A stretch of DNA of 23,386 nt, taken from contig CAVQRC010000012.1 in NCBI GenBank assembly GCA_963715045.1, positions 1 to 23,386 on the forward strand, given 5' to 3'. Shown here piece after piece: positions 9,732-17,879 of the stretch. The position numbers and the translations under genes were made by a program. The stretch comes from CAVQRC01 sp963715045. GTDB lineage: Bacteria; Planctomycetota; Planctomycetia; Pirellulales; Lacipirellulaceae. The first letter of the stretch is position 1. Every line of letters starts with the position of its first letter. A model generated the notes under the pieces. It made no database searches. It was not told the origin of the DNA and worked only from the letters and a program-made list of their open reading frames with translations.

Positions 9732-9826
9732 CCGGTCGCGTTTTGCCGCCCCACGTGTTTTATCCATATCATTCACCTCTTCCTTACCTCTTCGTGCCGC
9801 GGATCAAACGCTGCGGTCAGTGCAAC

Positions 9827-10582
9827 GTGAACGAATCCCACAAGTGGCCATTCGCAGACCAGTCCTCGCAGCCCACTCCCGATTGTCTCATCGCCAACAA
9901 CTCACCGCGGGCGGTTCTCGCGTCGGTACTGATCGGACTCGCAGTCGTGCTCGGGTGCGGTGACGGCGGGAGCGGTGCGGCCGCCGAGAAAGAGGCCGCC
10001 ACTAAACTCAAAGCGATGAATGCCCTCGTCATTAACGACGGTGCCCGCGAGCACGTGGCCTCGGTGAACCTTTCGCGGGCGAAGGATCAGCTCGACGAAG
10101 CGATGAAACTGCTCGCCGACCTCAAATACGTCGGATCGGTCGACGTCAAGGGAACCGGTGTCAGCGACGAACAGCTGGCGGTCGTTAGCGGTCTGACGAA
10201 GCTGGCGTCGCTGCAGATCGCGGACAACCCGATCACCGATGCGGGCCTGCAACATCTCCGCGGTCTCGACCAGCTCGAGGCGTTGTATCTGGGCAGCACG
10301 AAGATCAGCGGAAAAGGCCTGGAAGTGATCGGCGACATCGAGTCGCTCAAGATTCTCGACCTCTCCCACGCCGACCTGAGCGGCGGCGACCTGGCAGCGT
10401 TGGGAAATCTGCCGAATCTGGAGTGGCTCCTGCTGGAAGATGTGGAGCTGACCGATGAGCAAGTCGCTGCCCTGGAAGTTTCAAACAGTTTGCGGCGACT
10501 GTCCCTTTCCAAGGACAAGGTATCCGCGGAGGCTCTGGAGCGACTCGCCCAAGCGAAGTCCGGCCTGAAGATCGACGATTAG
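9827..10582 (+). CDS. leucine-rich repeat lipoprotein
   Basis: Probable lipoprotein: hydrophobic VLASVLIGLAVVLGCGDGG with Cys as the candidate lipidation site, then a Gly/Ala linker. About five leucine-rich repeats of about 24 residues follow (LTKLASLQIADNPITDAGL, LDQLEALYLGSTKISGKGL, ESLKILDLSHADLSGGDLA, LPNLEWLLLEDVELTDEQV). They are of the ribonuclease-inhibitor-like type common in planctomycete exported proteins. The repeats fill the protein to its end, and no other domain is seen. The start is uncertain: the frame is open from TTG 9743 and GTG 9827 is used here, but about 30 residues then precede the hydrophobic core and no clear ribosome site is present. Probably a periplasmic binding surface for an unknown partner. 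Confidence 0.8.
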   Translation: MNESHKWPFADQSSQPTPDCLIANNSPRAVLASVLIGLAVVLGCGDGGSGAAAEKEAATKLKAMNALVINDGAREHVASVNLSRAKDQLDEAMKLLADLKYVGSVDVKGTGVSDEQLAVVSGLTKLASLQIADNPITDAGLQHLRGLDQLEALYLGSTKISGKGLEVIGDIESLKILDLSHADLSGGDLAALGNLPNLEWLLLEDVELTDEQVAALEVSNSLRRLSLSKDKVSAEALERLAQAKSGLKIDD

Positions 10583-10605
10583 GGCCCACAAGAGGTAAAC
10601 AAGTC

Positions 10606-11358
10606 ATGTCCGAACTCGCGGGACAGGTCGCGATCGTGACCGGCGGAGGTACCGGCATCGGCCTCGCAACTTCGCTCCGATTTGCCCAGGCCGGGGCACA
10701 CGTCGTTGTCAATTATTCGCGATCCGAGAAAGAGGCCGCGGCAGCGGTTGCCCGAATTCGTGAAGCGGGTGGCGAGGCGATCGCCGTGCTGGCGGATGTC
10801 TCCCGGGACAATGAAGTCCGGGCCATGGTTGACGAGACCATCGAGACGTTCGGTCGGCTCGACGTGCTCGTCAACAACGCCGGCTACACGCGTCCGGTGG
10901 CCTACACCGATCTGGAGGGTCTTACCGAGGACATCTGGGATCGCGTACTGGCCGTGAACGTCAAGGGAACGTTCTTTGCTTCCCGCGCCGCCATTTGCGC
11001 GATGCGGGAACACGGCAGTGGGCAGATCATCAACGTCGCATCCCTGGCGGCCATTACCGGCCAGGGGAGTTCGATCGCCTACGCGGCCGCGAAGGCCGCC
11101 ATGATCTGCATGACTCAAGCGATGGCCGTCAGTCAGGCACCGGAGATTCGCGTCAATGCGGTAGCTCCCGGGGTGGTCGAAACGCGGTGGATCGCGGCGA
11201 TCGACGAGCGGTATCTCAAGCCGCACCGCGAAGGCACACCGCTGGGACGTTTCGCAACGCCGGACGACATCGCGACAGCAATCTATTCGCTGGCGGTCAA
11301 CGACTACATCACGGGCCAGACCCTGATTGTGGATGGCGGACGCATTCTGCAGCACTGA
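10606..11358 (+). CDS. SDR family oxidoreductase (FabG-like)
   Basis: Intact 250-residue classical short-chain dehydrogenase/reductase. NAD(P)-binding TGGGTGIG is at 12-19, ADVS at 63-66, NNAG at 90-93, and the structural Asn in VNVKG at 118. The catalytic Ser146, Tyr159 and Lys163 have correct S-to-Y (13) and YxxxK spacing, and the C-terminus is GQTLIVDGG. AGAGG at about 10590 precedes ATG 10606. It resembles 3-oxoacyl-ACP reductases and glucose dehydrogenases, but an isolated gene does not show which substrate is used. It follows the LRR lipoprotein by 23 nt and is probably cotranscribed. Confidence 0.92.
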   Translation: MSELAGQVAIVTGGGTGIGLATSLRFAQAGAHVVVNYSRSEKEAAAAVARIREAGGEAIAVLADVSRDNEVRAMVDETIETFGRLDVLVNNAGYTRPVAYTDLEGLTEDIWDRVLAVNVKGTFFASRAAICAMREHGSGQIINVASLAAITGQGSSIAYAAAKAAMICMTQAMAVSQAPEIRVNAVAPGVVETRWIAAIDERYLKPHREGTPLGRFATPDDIATAIYSLAVNDYITGQTLIVDGGRILQH

Positions 11359-11500
11359 GAAAGGGAACTCCTTTCGCAGAGAGCCAAGTGCCGGTAGCTG
11401 TCAGCGAAAGATCGCCGCTATAATTCGAACCACCGACTCGGCCCGCCGGCAGGGTCGTCGTCGTGCCTCGTCCCAAAATGTGCTTACAGGTCTGCACCGG

Positions 11501-12643
11501 ATGGTTCCCAAGCTGATCCTTCGCGAACTCTGGCACCGACCCGGCAGCGGCCTGTTGTCGCTCGCTGCCGTCACGGCCGCCGTTGCCGTCTGTGTCGCGC
11601 TCACCATGAACGAACAGGCGAATCAACGGGAAACCCGCCGCTTGATGCGGGACATTGGCTTCAACCTGCGGATCATTCCCAAGGATGCCGATCTCGACGC
11701 CTTCTATCTCAATGGTTACGCCGACACCACGATGCCCGAAGCGAGTGTCGCCCGCATGGCCGAACTCGATGCGATGTCCTACAACCATCTGCTCGCGACC
11801 CTGGAACGAAAGATCGAAATCGACGGTGGCGACGTGCTCTTGCTGGGGCTGTCGGAGGAGAAAGCACCGCCCGGCCGGAAGAAGCCACCCATGCAGCAAG
11901 GCATCGCCCCCGAGACCCTGCACGTCGGCTATCAGGTGGCCCAGCGACTCGGGTTGACCAAGGGCGATCGGCTCATGATCGGCGGCCGGGAGTTCGAAGT
12001 CGCCCGCACCATGCCGCAGATGGGCACGCTCGATGACATCCGCGTGATGGGAAACCTGGGCGACGTGCAGCAGATTCTCGGCCTGCCGGGGCAGATCAAC
12101 GAGATCAAGGCCATCGATTGCCTGTGCTTGACGCCCGATCAGGACCCGCAAGCCCGGATTCAAGAGGAACTGGCCGAAACACTCCCGGAAGGACGGGTCG
12201 TGATGCTCAGCAAAATCGCCGAGGCTCGGGCCCGGCAGCGGCGGGTCTCGGAACAACACGCGGCATTGATCATCGCCATTGTCGGCGGCACGGCCGCGAT
12301 CTGGGTGGCCGCGTTGGCGATCATCAACGTCCGCCAGCGGTTCGCCGAGATCGGAGTCCTCAAGGCCCTCGGCTATGGTTCCGCCAGGGTCGCCGCGTTG
12401 ATCCTCGGTCGGGCCGTCGCAATCGGCATTGTCGCGGCCGGACTTGGATTCGCAGCCGGGACATGGGCGGCACTGGAGTACGGTCGGCCGGTATTCGAAG
12501 TCACCTCCAAGTCCTTCCAGATCGACTGGAAGTTGTGCGGTTGGGCAGTCCTGATCGCTCCCTTGTTTGCAGCCATGGCGAGTCTCATTCCGACCGCGAT
12601 GGCCGCCGTACAGGACCCCGCGGACGCGTTCCGCAGTGAGTAA
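11501..12643 (+). CDS. FtsX-type ABC transporter permease
   Basis: 380-residue inner-membrane permease of the FtsX/MacB/LolC type. One N-terminal helix (GLLSLAAVTAAVAVCVAL) is followed by a large periplasmic domain of about 220 residues. Three helices close to the C-terminus follow (HAALIIAIVGGTAAIWVAALA, about 360-390 counted from an upstream start; AVAIGIVAAGLGFAAG; AVLIAPLFAAMASLIPTAMA). The classic FtsX segment RFAEIGVLKALG links helices 2 and 3. Start ATG 11501; the frame is open further upstream to 11327 but that overlaps the SDR gene, and the hydrophobic topology starts only after 11501. Its ATPase follows 33 nt later. Cargo unknown. Confidence 0.9.
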   Translation: MVPKLILRELWHRPGSGLLSLAAVTAAVAVCVALTMNEQANQRETRRLMRDIGFNLRIIPKDADLDAFYLNGYADTTMPEASVARMAELDAMSYNHLLATLERKIEIDGGDVLLLGLSEEKAPPGRKKPPMQQGIAPETLHVGYQVAQRLGLTKGDRLMIGGREFEVARTMPQMGTLDDIRVMGNLGDVQQILGLPGQINEIKAIDCLCLTPDQDPQARIQEELAETLPEGRVVMLSKIAEARARQRRVSEQHAALIIAIVGGTAAIWVAALAIINVRQRFAEIGVLKALGYGSARVAALILGRAVAIGIVAAGLGFAAGTWAALEYGRPVFEVTSKSFQIDWKLCGWAVLIAPLFAAMASLIPTAMAAVQDPADAFRSE

Positions 12644-12676
12644 GGCGACGCACCCGCTGCCATTGGAGGCGTAACC

Positions 12677-13357
12677 ATGATTCTGCTCGAGGGAGTGACC
12701 AGGGAATATCGTTCCGCGAGCGGACCGATTGTCGGCTTGGACAACGTTTCCTGCGAAGTCAGGCAGGGGGAGTTCGTCTGCGTGTACGGCCCGAGCGGTT
12801 CCGGGAAAACGACGCTGCTGTTGACCGTCGGCGGCATGCAGCGGCCGACGAGCGGCCAGGTCCGGGTGGCGGGCAAATCGATCTACGACCTCTCAGCCGC
12901 GGAGCGAGGCCGTTTTCGACATGAACGAATCGGCTTCGTGTTTCAGTTGTTTCACCTGCTCCCCTATCTGAGCGTGCTCGACAACGTCCGCCTCGGTGGT
13001 GGTCGCGGCGACGGAGTGGACCACGAGCAGGCGGTCACGCTCATTGAGCAGTTCGGCATCGCGCATCGTCTGCGGCAGAAGCCGGGCCAGTTGAGCGTCG
13101 GCGAGCGACAGCGGGTGGCATTGGCGCGGGCCCTGATGGGAAAGCCCGACGTGATTCTTGCCGATGAGCCGACCGGCAATCTCGACGACGAGAATGCCGA
13201 ACTGGTTTTGAAGACGTTGTCGGAGTTCAGCAAGTCGGGCGGAACCGTGCTGGTCGTCACGCACGGCCAGGCGGCTCGTCAATACGCCGATCGCGTATTT
13301 ACGCTGACAGCCGGCCGACTCGGCGAGCAAACGGATGCGGCTCGCGCGGCTCGCTGA
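12677..13357 (+). CDS. LolD/MacB-like ABC transporter ATP-binding protein
   Basis: 226-residue ATPase that would energise the preceding FtsX-type permease. Walker A GPSGSGKT is at 38-45, the Q-loop glutamine in FVFQLFHLLP at 90, and Walker B VILADEP at about 159-165 with D-loop NLDDEN. The H-loop His196 is in VVTHG. The signature reads LSVGERQ at 139-145, with Val in place of the usual first Gly of LSGGE. ATG 12677 is preceded by GGAGG at 12666-12670. The pair resembles MacB/LolCDE-type mechanotransmission transporters rather than importers. No membrane fusion protein is adjacent. Confidence 0.93.
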   Translation: MILLEGVTREYRSASGPIVGLDNVSCEVRQGEFVCVYGPSGSGKTTLLLTVGGMQRPTSGQVRVAGKSIYDLSAAERGRFRHERIGFVFQLFHLLPYLSVLDNVRLGGGRGDGVDHEQAVTLIEQFGIAHRLRQKPGQLSVGERQRVALARALMGKPDVILADEPTGNLDDENAELVLKTLSEFSKSGGTVLVVTHGQAARQYADRVFTLTAGRLGEQTDAARAAR

Positions 13358-13366
13358 TTGGCAATT

Positions 13367-13798
13367 TCAGCGCGAAGCCACGTTTTCATGGTCCAGCGTC
13401 GTTTCGGCCGTCAGCGTGGAGCCAGCCAGGAATTTCGGGATTGCCCAACTGTTCTCTCCGTAGGACGCAACGACACGCACATGGACCGCGAGGGTCGTTT
13501 CATCAATCACGGACGGCTGGACCTCGACCGTCGGGTTGACCACGCCGCAGGCGTTGAGCAGTTGCTCCGCCGCGGCGTAAGCGTCCTGGGCAGTTGCACC
13601 GATGATGATTCCGGCTCGCGCACCTTCGTAAGCCGCCTGATCCAGGTTATGACGCAGGACATGGAACCGGGCAAACTCGATCAGGGCGAAGAACAACAGG
13701 AAGATCACCGCGGAACAGATCGCGAACTCCACGGTGACCACCCCGCGTCGGCACCACTTGAGCCGCCGGACCGCGATCGGATGACGTCTGTCGGACAT
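13367..13798 (-). CDS. TadE-like pseudopilin
   Basis: 143-residue TadE-like protein. A positively charged N-terminus precedes RRGVVTVEFAICSAVIFLLFFALIEFARF, in which the conserved Glu after the GxxxVE motif and the long hydrophobic helix are typical of TadE/TadF minor pseudopilins. LDQAAYEGARAGI follows, then a short extracytoplasmic domain. It is the last gene of a minus-strand group with a TadG-like gene 21 nt upstream. No good ribosome site is seen before ATG 13798, so translational coupling to the upstream gene is plausible. Role inferred: assembly or surface component of a Flp-type pilus or secretion system. Confidence 0.87.
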   Translation of the reverse strand: MSDRRHPIAVRRLKWCRRGVVTVEFAICSAVIFLLFFALIEFARFHVLRHNLDQAAYEGARAGIIIGATAQDAYAAAEQLLNACGVVNPTVEVQPSVIDETTLAVHVRVVASYGENSWAIPKFLAGSTLTAETTLDHENVASR

Positions 13799-13819
13799 GG
13801 CTCACACAATGGGTCAGGG

Positions 13820-14980
13820 TCAGTCGGTCAGCACGGCCGGAAGCTGCTCGGCGATCTGGCGAAACGCTTCGCTCAGGGCTTCGTCGGTCGTGGCATGGTA
13901 GTGCTCTCCGCGACCGATGCTCGCGACCGTCTGCATCAGCGCCTGATTGGCACCCTCACCGAATGTGATGGTATGGATGTCGATCCGCTGGCCGGCCAGG
14001 CCGACAGCTACAACGTCGGGAGACAGGCCTTCGGTGGGGTGGCCGTCCGTCAACAGGATCAAGGTGCGGTTCGCCGTGAACCGGCTGACGGCAGGATCGG
14101 TCAATGCGGCACCGCCCGTTTCCAGCCCCGCGGCGATGTTCGTGTCGCCGATGATCGGAGACTCTCCAATGCCAATGGCCGCATCCACGAACAATTGCGT
14201 CGACTTGCTCAAGGGCTGATCCAGGGTCACCCGCTCACTGTTGTAGTAGCCGAATTCGTAGTCGCTGGCGTAAGAGACCAGCCCGATTTTGGCGTTCAGG
14301 TCGCGTTGTAGGATGACAGCGCGAAACAACTGCAGCGCGTTCACAACCGCCGCCCAGCGACTGCCAGTCGCGTGGGGTGGCGTGAAATAGGCTTGCAGCG
14401 TGGAACCTTCGCCAAGCTCGGCCGGGTACGAGAATTCCACCCCCGTCAAGTCCCAGGCCATCGATCCCGAACGGTCGACCACCACGCAAATGTCGTGGTC
14501 AATTCGCGTGGCCGTGCTGTACCGCGCCGCTTCAAAAGTCTTCGTTTGCAGGAAACCTGCGAACAGGACCGGAACCGCGCCTGACATCGAACCACCCGAT
14601 CGCCTCGCGTCGACACGCACGCTGTTGGTCGGCACGCCGTCGGGCGTGAAGACCACACGATCGCCACCGTCCCGGTGGCCGTTGCCAAACACGATGTCCG
14701 CATCGCTGAGTTGCAATTGATGGCCAGCCACGAGATTCTTCAGGGCCGTGTTGCGGGCCGCCTGGCGGGCATCATCGTACGATTGGTTCTCACTGAGTTC
14801 GAGCAGCGCCGCTTTGGCCGCGGCGTCCGCGGCCGCCTGCAGCTGAGTGCGGGTCAGTTCGATGTACGACCAGTTAATCACCAGTGCGGCGAACACCAGC
14901 ATCGCTACGGACATGAACGCCAGCAACACGAGGACGACACCACGCCGCGCGGAGCGGTGGCGGGAGCGTGCGAAAAACAT
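13820..14980 (-). CDS. TadG-like protein with von Willebrand factor A domain
   Basis: 386-residue protein. The N-terminus RRGVVLVLLAFMSVAMLVFA then INWSYIELTRTQLQAAADAAA is the TadG/TadE-like membrane segment. From about residue 163 a von Willebrand A domain begins with VVVDRSGSM, a MIDAS DxSxS at 169-173, then GDTNIAAGL (Thr) and LILLTDGHPTEG (Asp), and continues to the C-terminus. A purine-rich AAAGGGG precedes ATG 14980. TadG proteins with vWA domains are typical of planctomycete and proteobacterial tad loci and are thought to tether surface structures. It sits between two TadE-like genes in one apparent operon. Confidence 0.9.
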   Translation of the reverse strand: MFFARSRHRSARRGVVLVLLAFMSVAMLVFAALVINWSYIELTRTQLQAAADAAAKAALLELSENQSYDDARQAARNTALKNLVAGHQLQLSDADIVFGNGHRDGGDRVVFTPDGVPTNSVRVDARRSGGSMSGAVPVLFAGFLQTKTFEAARYSTATRIDHDICVVVDRSGSMAWDLTGVEFSYPAELGEGSTLQAYFTPPHATGSRWAAVVNALQLFRAVILQRDLNAKIGLVSYASDYEFGYYNSERVTLDQPLSKSTQLFVDAAIGIGESPIIGDTNIAAGLETGGAALTDPAVSRFTANRTLILLTDGHPTEGLSPDVVAVGLAGQRIDIHTITFGEGANQALMQTVASIGRGEHYHATTDEALSEAFRQIAEQLPAVLTD

Positions 14981-15011
14981 GATAGTGACCCCTTTGCCGA
15001 AGGCTGCGTTT

Positions 15012-15428
15012 CTACTCGCGGAGCATCGTGGTTGATTGAACCACCTCGAGTCCGCGGTCGATTACCATCCCGGTGGTGCTGTTCAATTGCAGAGGGGCAC
15101 GGATCTGCACTTGAATCTCGGTCCCTCGCGGGATTCCGGTGAGACTGGTGGGCGAGACCGTGACACTTCCCCCCGACACCCGGCGGCCCGAGAGGATCGA
15201 CTCGCAACGCTCGATCACCTGCGCCGCCGTCGCTGTCTTTCGGGCACCCAGTCGGGCACCCTCGTAGCTGGCGATGGACATCGAATGCTTGAGAAACACG
15301 AGCTCGCAGATCTCGAGCGTCCCCATCACCAGCATCACGAGCACCGGCAACGCCAATGCCAACTCGACGACGGCGGCACCATCACGAGCCGCGTGCCTGG
15401 ACTTGCGAACATGAGCGAAGATATTCAC
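15012..15428 (-). CDS. TadE-like pseudopilin
   Basis: 138-residue TadE-like protein. DGAAVVELALALPVLVMLVMGTLEICELVF combines the conserved VE pair with a membrane helix, followed by SIASYEGARLGARKT, the family's post-helix motif, and a small beta-rich domain. GTG start 15428 with GAGGGG 12 nt upstream. It precedes the TadG-like gene by 31 nt and is similar in layout to the TadE-like gene at 13367-13798, suggesting a minor-pseudopilin set. Confidence 0.87.
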   Translation of the reverse strand: MNIFAHVRKSRHAARDGAAVVELALALPVLVMLVMGTLEICELVFLKHSMSIASYEGARLGARKTATAAQVIERCESILSGRRVSGGSVTVSPTSLTGIPRGTEIQVQIRAPLQLNSTTGMVIDRGLEVVQSTTMLRE

Positions 15429-15473
15429 GGTAGTCTGTGCCCCTCAGACGGATTCTCGCCCACCAATGGAACG

Positions 15474-16211
15474 TCACTTCGGGAGCAGCAGGGCCTGTTG
15501 ACCCAGATCAGGTCCCAGGTCCGCAACGATCACCACGTCGTTGTAGTCGAGGTCGCCACCGCCGAGGATATCTTCGAATCCGAGCAGCACGTAGCGATCG
15601 CCAATGAGCCAGGCGACTACATGCTGCAATCCATCCGGGTTGTCAGCGTCGCGATTGGTAAACACTTCCGTGCCGCCGTTGATCGCGTTTCGAATGATGA
15701 AGAACTCGAACTTCGTGGCGGCCGGAAAGTCGCCCAGCTCGACCCAGTCGCCCGGCGCTAACAGCAGCGGCCCCCCAAACGTGCCGTCAGAGACGTCGGG
15801 AAAGATGAGCTGGCGCGACCCCTCTTGAGGCGCACCGGCAAGCGTGGTGGAGAATCCCAGAGTGTTGCGATAGCCCGCGCCCTCATTGAGAAAGTACACG
15901 CGGACAGGACGATCAGAATCACGCAGCAGAAACAGCCGATCGGGATCGAGACGCACCAGATCGCGCTCCACGAACTCCACCCTTTCGCCCAGGTTTTCTT
16001 CCACGAGCGTCATGGCCGCGTCGAGCCATTCGCTGGTCCACGCGGCGGATCGGTCGTCCGAGGCGTTCTCCTGCACTAGGGCGACAATGTCCAGGCCCAT
16101 GGGACGAGCGTTGGACTGTTCACTTTTCGGTTCAGCGTCGCAGGTTGCCGTGATCGCTGAGAGGGCCAGCAGCCCGCAGATACAGACGGATTTCTTGCGC
16201 AGGACGGTCAT
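15474..16211 (-). CDS. DUF4114 domain exported protein
   Basis: 245-residue exported protein with an N-terminal signal (KKSVCICGLLALSAITATCDA). The C-terminus carries the DUF4114 pattern LLGFEDILGGGDLDYNDVVI, with preceding VYFLNEGAGYRNTLGF, LLLAPGDWVELG and FFIIRN. DUF4114 domains occur in extracellular bacterial proteins, often with acidic, possibly calcium-binding loops; here Asp/Gly-rich GGGDLDYND is seen. ATG 16211 is chosen because GGAG lies 9 nt before it; ATG 16226 is an in-frame alternative. It is upstream of the TadE/TadG group on the same strand and could be an adhesive or surface cargo, which is inference. Confidence 0.85.
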   Translation of the reverse strand: MTVLRKKSVCICGLLALSAITATCDAEPKSEQSNARPMGLDIVALVQENASDDRSAAWTSEWLDAAMTLVEENLGERVEFVERDLVRLDPDRLFLLRDSDRPVRVYFLNEGAGYRNTLGFSTTLAGAPQEGSRQLIFPDVSDGTFGGPLLLAPGDWVELGDFPAATKFEFFIIRNAINGGTEVFTNRDADNPDGLQHVVAWLIGDRYVLLGFEDILGGGDLDYNDVVIVADLGPDLGQQALLLPK

Positions 16212-16418
16212 GAGGGAGTGCTCCAAGTGCTACGAACGGCAGCGGAAAAGAATTGCCCGGTATGAAGCGAAGTGCTCCAACAATAACCATACGTCAAGAT
16301 GCCGTGTCGTGACGGATCATCTCGCCGCCTTCTGTTGCGAATCTCCGATTTCGCGCATGAAGGAGACCGTCTGGTTGCCAGAATCGCTACAGGCTTTCGC
16401 GATACGCCCCGCTGACAT

Positions 16419-17721
16419 TCAACGCGTTCGCAACACGACCAGCATCGCGCCGATCATGCCCACGATTGCCAGTCCCACGAGGATCGTGGTGACAGCCACC
16501 GTCGCGTTCGGACGACTGAATTCCGTGGCCGTGTCCGGGGCCTCGATAACCTCGGTGATCTCGCTGACCTCCGCGGTTGCCACGGCCGTCGGCCGGTCGA
16601 GTTCAGAATCCGTTTCTGCCGGGGCCGGCGGGTCCGCCGGGGTCGCAGCAGCAGCAACCGTTTCGCGATCCGCCGTTTCGGACGCCGAGGCCACCAGCGT
16701 GTCGATGTCGATAATCTGCAAGCCCCCCAACGCCAGCTCTGCCGAGTCGAAGTGTCGGCAACTCCCCGCCACCGCTGCGTGGCCCGCGGGCGAGAATGCG
16801 GTGGACTTCGGCCTGCACCAGCGGATTGCCCGGATCGAAACCGAGCGTCTTGGCCGCCTGCGACTCGTTGAGGATCGTCCACGCGTGTGGCAGCATCGTT
16901 CCCTGCATCACGGATCGGTCGAGCTCGCATTCGCAGTCTTGTCCGACCAACACCAATCGGCGACGAAACGATTGATGCTCATCCGGAAGAATCATCGCCG
17001 GACCAAGCAGACGGCATCGTCCCATGAGAATGGCCGCCTGCGGAGCCGTCGCAGTCTCCGACAGATCGAAGCCCAGAGCCCACAGCAGCACTGCCTCACG
17101 TTCGATCTCGTCCCGCGTCAGCGTGATCGACGCCGGTCCGAGTTCCATCGGCTTGGGTAGCAGTTCCAGCGAGTCGTCAACCTCCTGAATCGCGGACTGA
17201 ACCATGGTGTCGACGGCGCGGTTCGTCGCCGCATCGGTCCCTTCGAGAACCACGATCACGCTGTGGTGGCCGAGCAGCAGCAACTCCTTCAGCCGGGCCT
17301 GGCCCGGTGTTTCGAGCAGCTTGCCGCGAAGGGTTTCGATTCCTCCGACTGCGAGAGCTCCGTCTTTGCCAATAAGATCTGAAACGTCGATCCGCAAGCT
17401 CCGCCCATCCGCGGCGACGAGTGCTCCTGACGGGGCCGATGCAATCCCCACACGTTCCGCCACGCCTGCCGCGTCGTCCGCTTCGACTTCGCCCAACGTG
17501 ACAACCTGGGCCGCGATGTTGGCATCGGCCAGCACTTCGCCGAGGGCGGTCCGCAATTCTGCGTACCGGGCAGCCGCAGCGTCATCGACGTAGACCAGCA
17601 ACCGATAGTCGGGTTCACCAGCCGTCACAAACGCCACGTCGCGAACCGTATATTTGCAGGCGTCTGCCGGCAACGCGGCAATCAGTGGCCATCCGATTGC
17701 CAGGACCATTAAAACACGCAT
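16419..17721 (-). pseudogene. large exported tail-anchored planctomycete protein (one frameshift)
   Basis: Signal peptide (MRVLMVLAIGWPLIAALPADA), then CKYTVRDVAFVTAGEPDYRLLVYVDD, which may begin a thioredoxin-like or nucleotide-free alpha/beta fold. A middle section contains VIVVLEGTDAATNR, and a later one ILMGRCRLLGPAM with LVGQDCECELDRSVMQGTMLP. From memory this combination is a conserved planctomycete family of unknown function. The frame changes near 16735. Reading the C6 run at 16733-16738 (forward strand) as C5 joins GVGG to LQIIDIDTLV. It continues through a Pro/Ala/Thr-rich linker to a C-terminal helix (VTTILVGLAIVGMIGAMLVVL) ending in RTR. The repaired protein has 433 residues. Divergent from the aldolase gene. 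Confidence 0.7.
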
Positions 17722-17879
17722 GGAGCAACCGCCCGGGGGGGGTGTGGTGACGAGGTCAGATCAACCGCAGTTTAAGGCCCGATCCATCGCGAGACCAGCG
17801 GCCAGTCGCCCCCTCGGCGTCGACCGGGTAACCTATCCTTCAAGAACACAAACCCACCTATCCCCGACCCCTATCCCCC

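Noticed and set aside
11309..12259. 316-codon minus-strand open frame opposite the ABC permease
   Set aside because: Antisense shadow; the plus strand has the FtsX topology and the RFAEIGVLKALG motif.
13358..14311. 317-codon plus-strand open frame opposite the TadE/TadG genes
   Set aside because: Overlaps two well-supported minus-strand genes and shows no family motifs.
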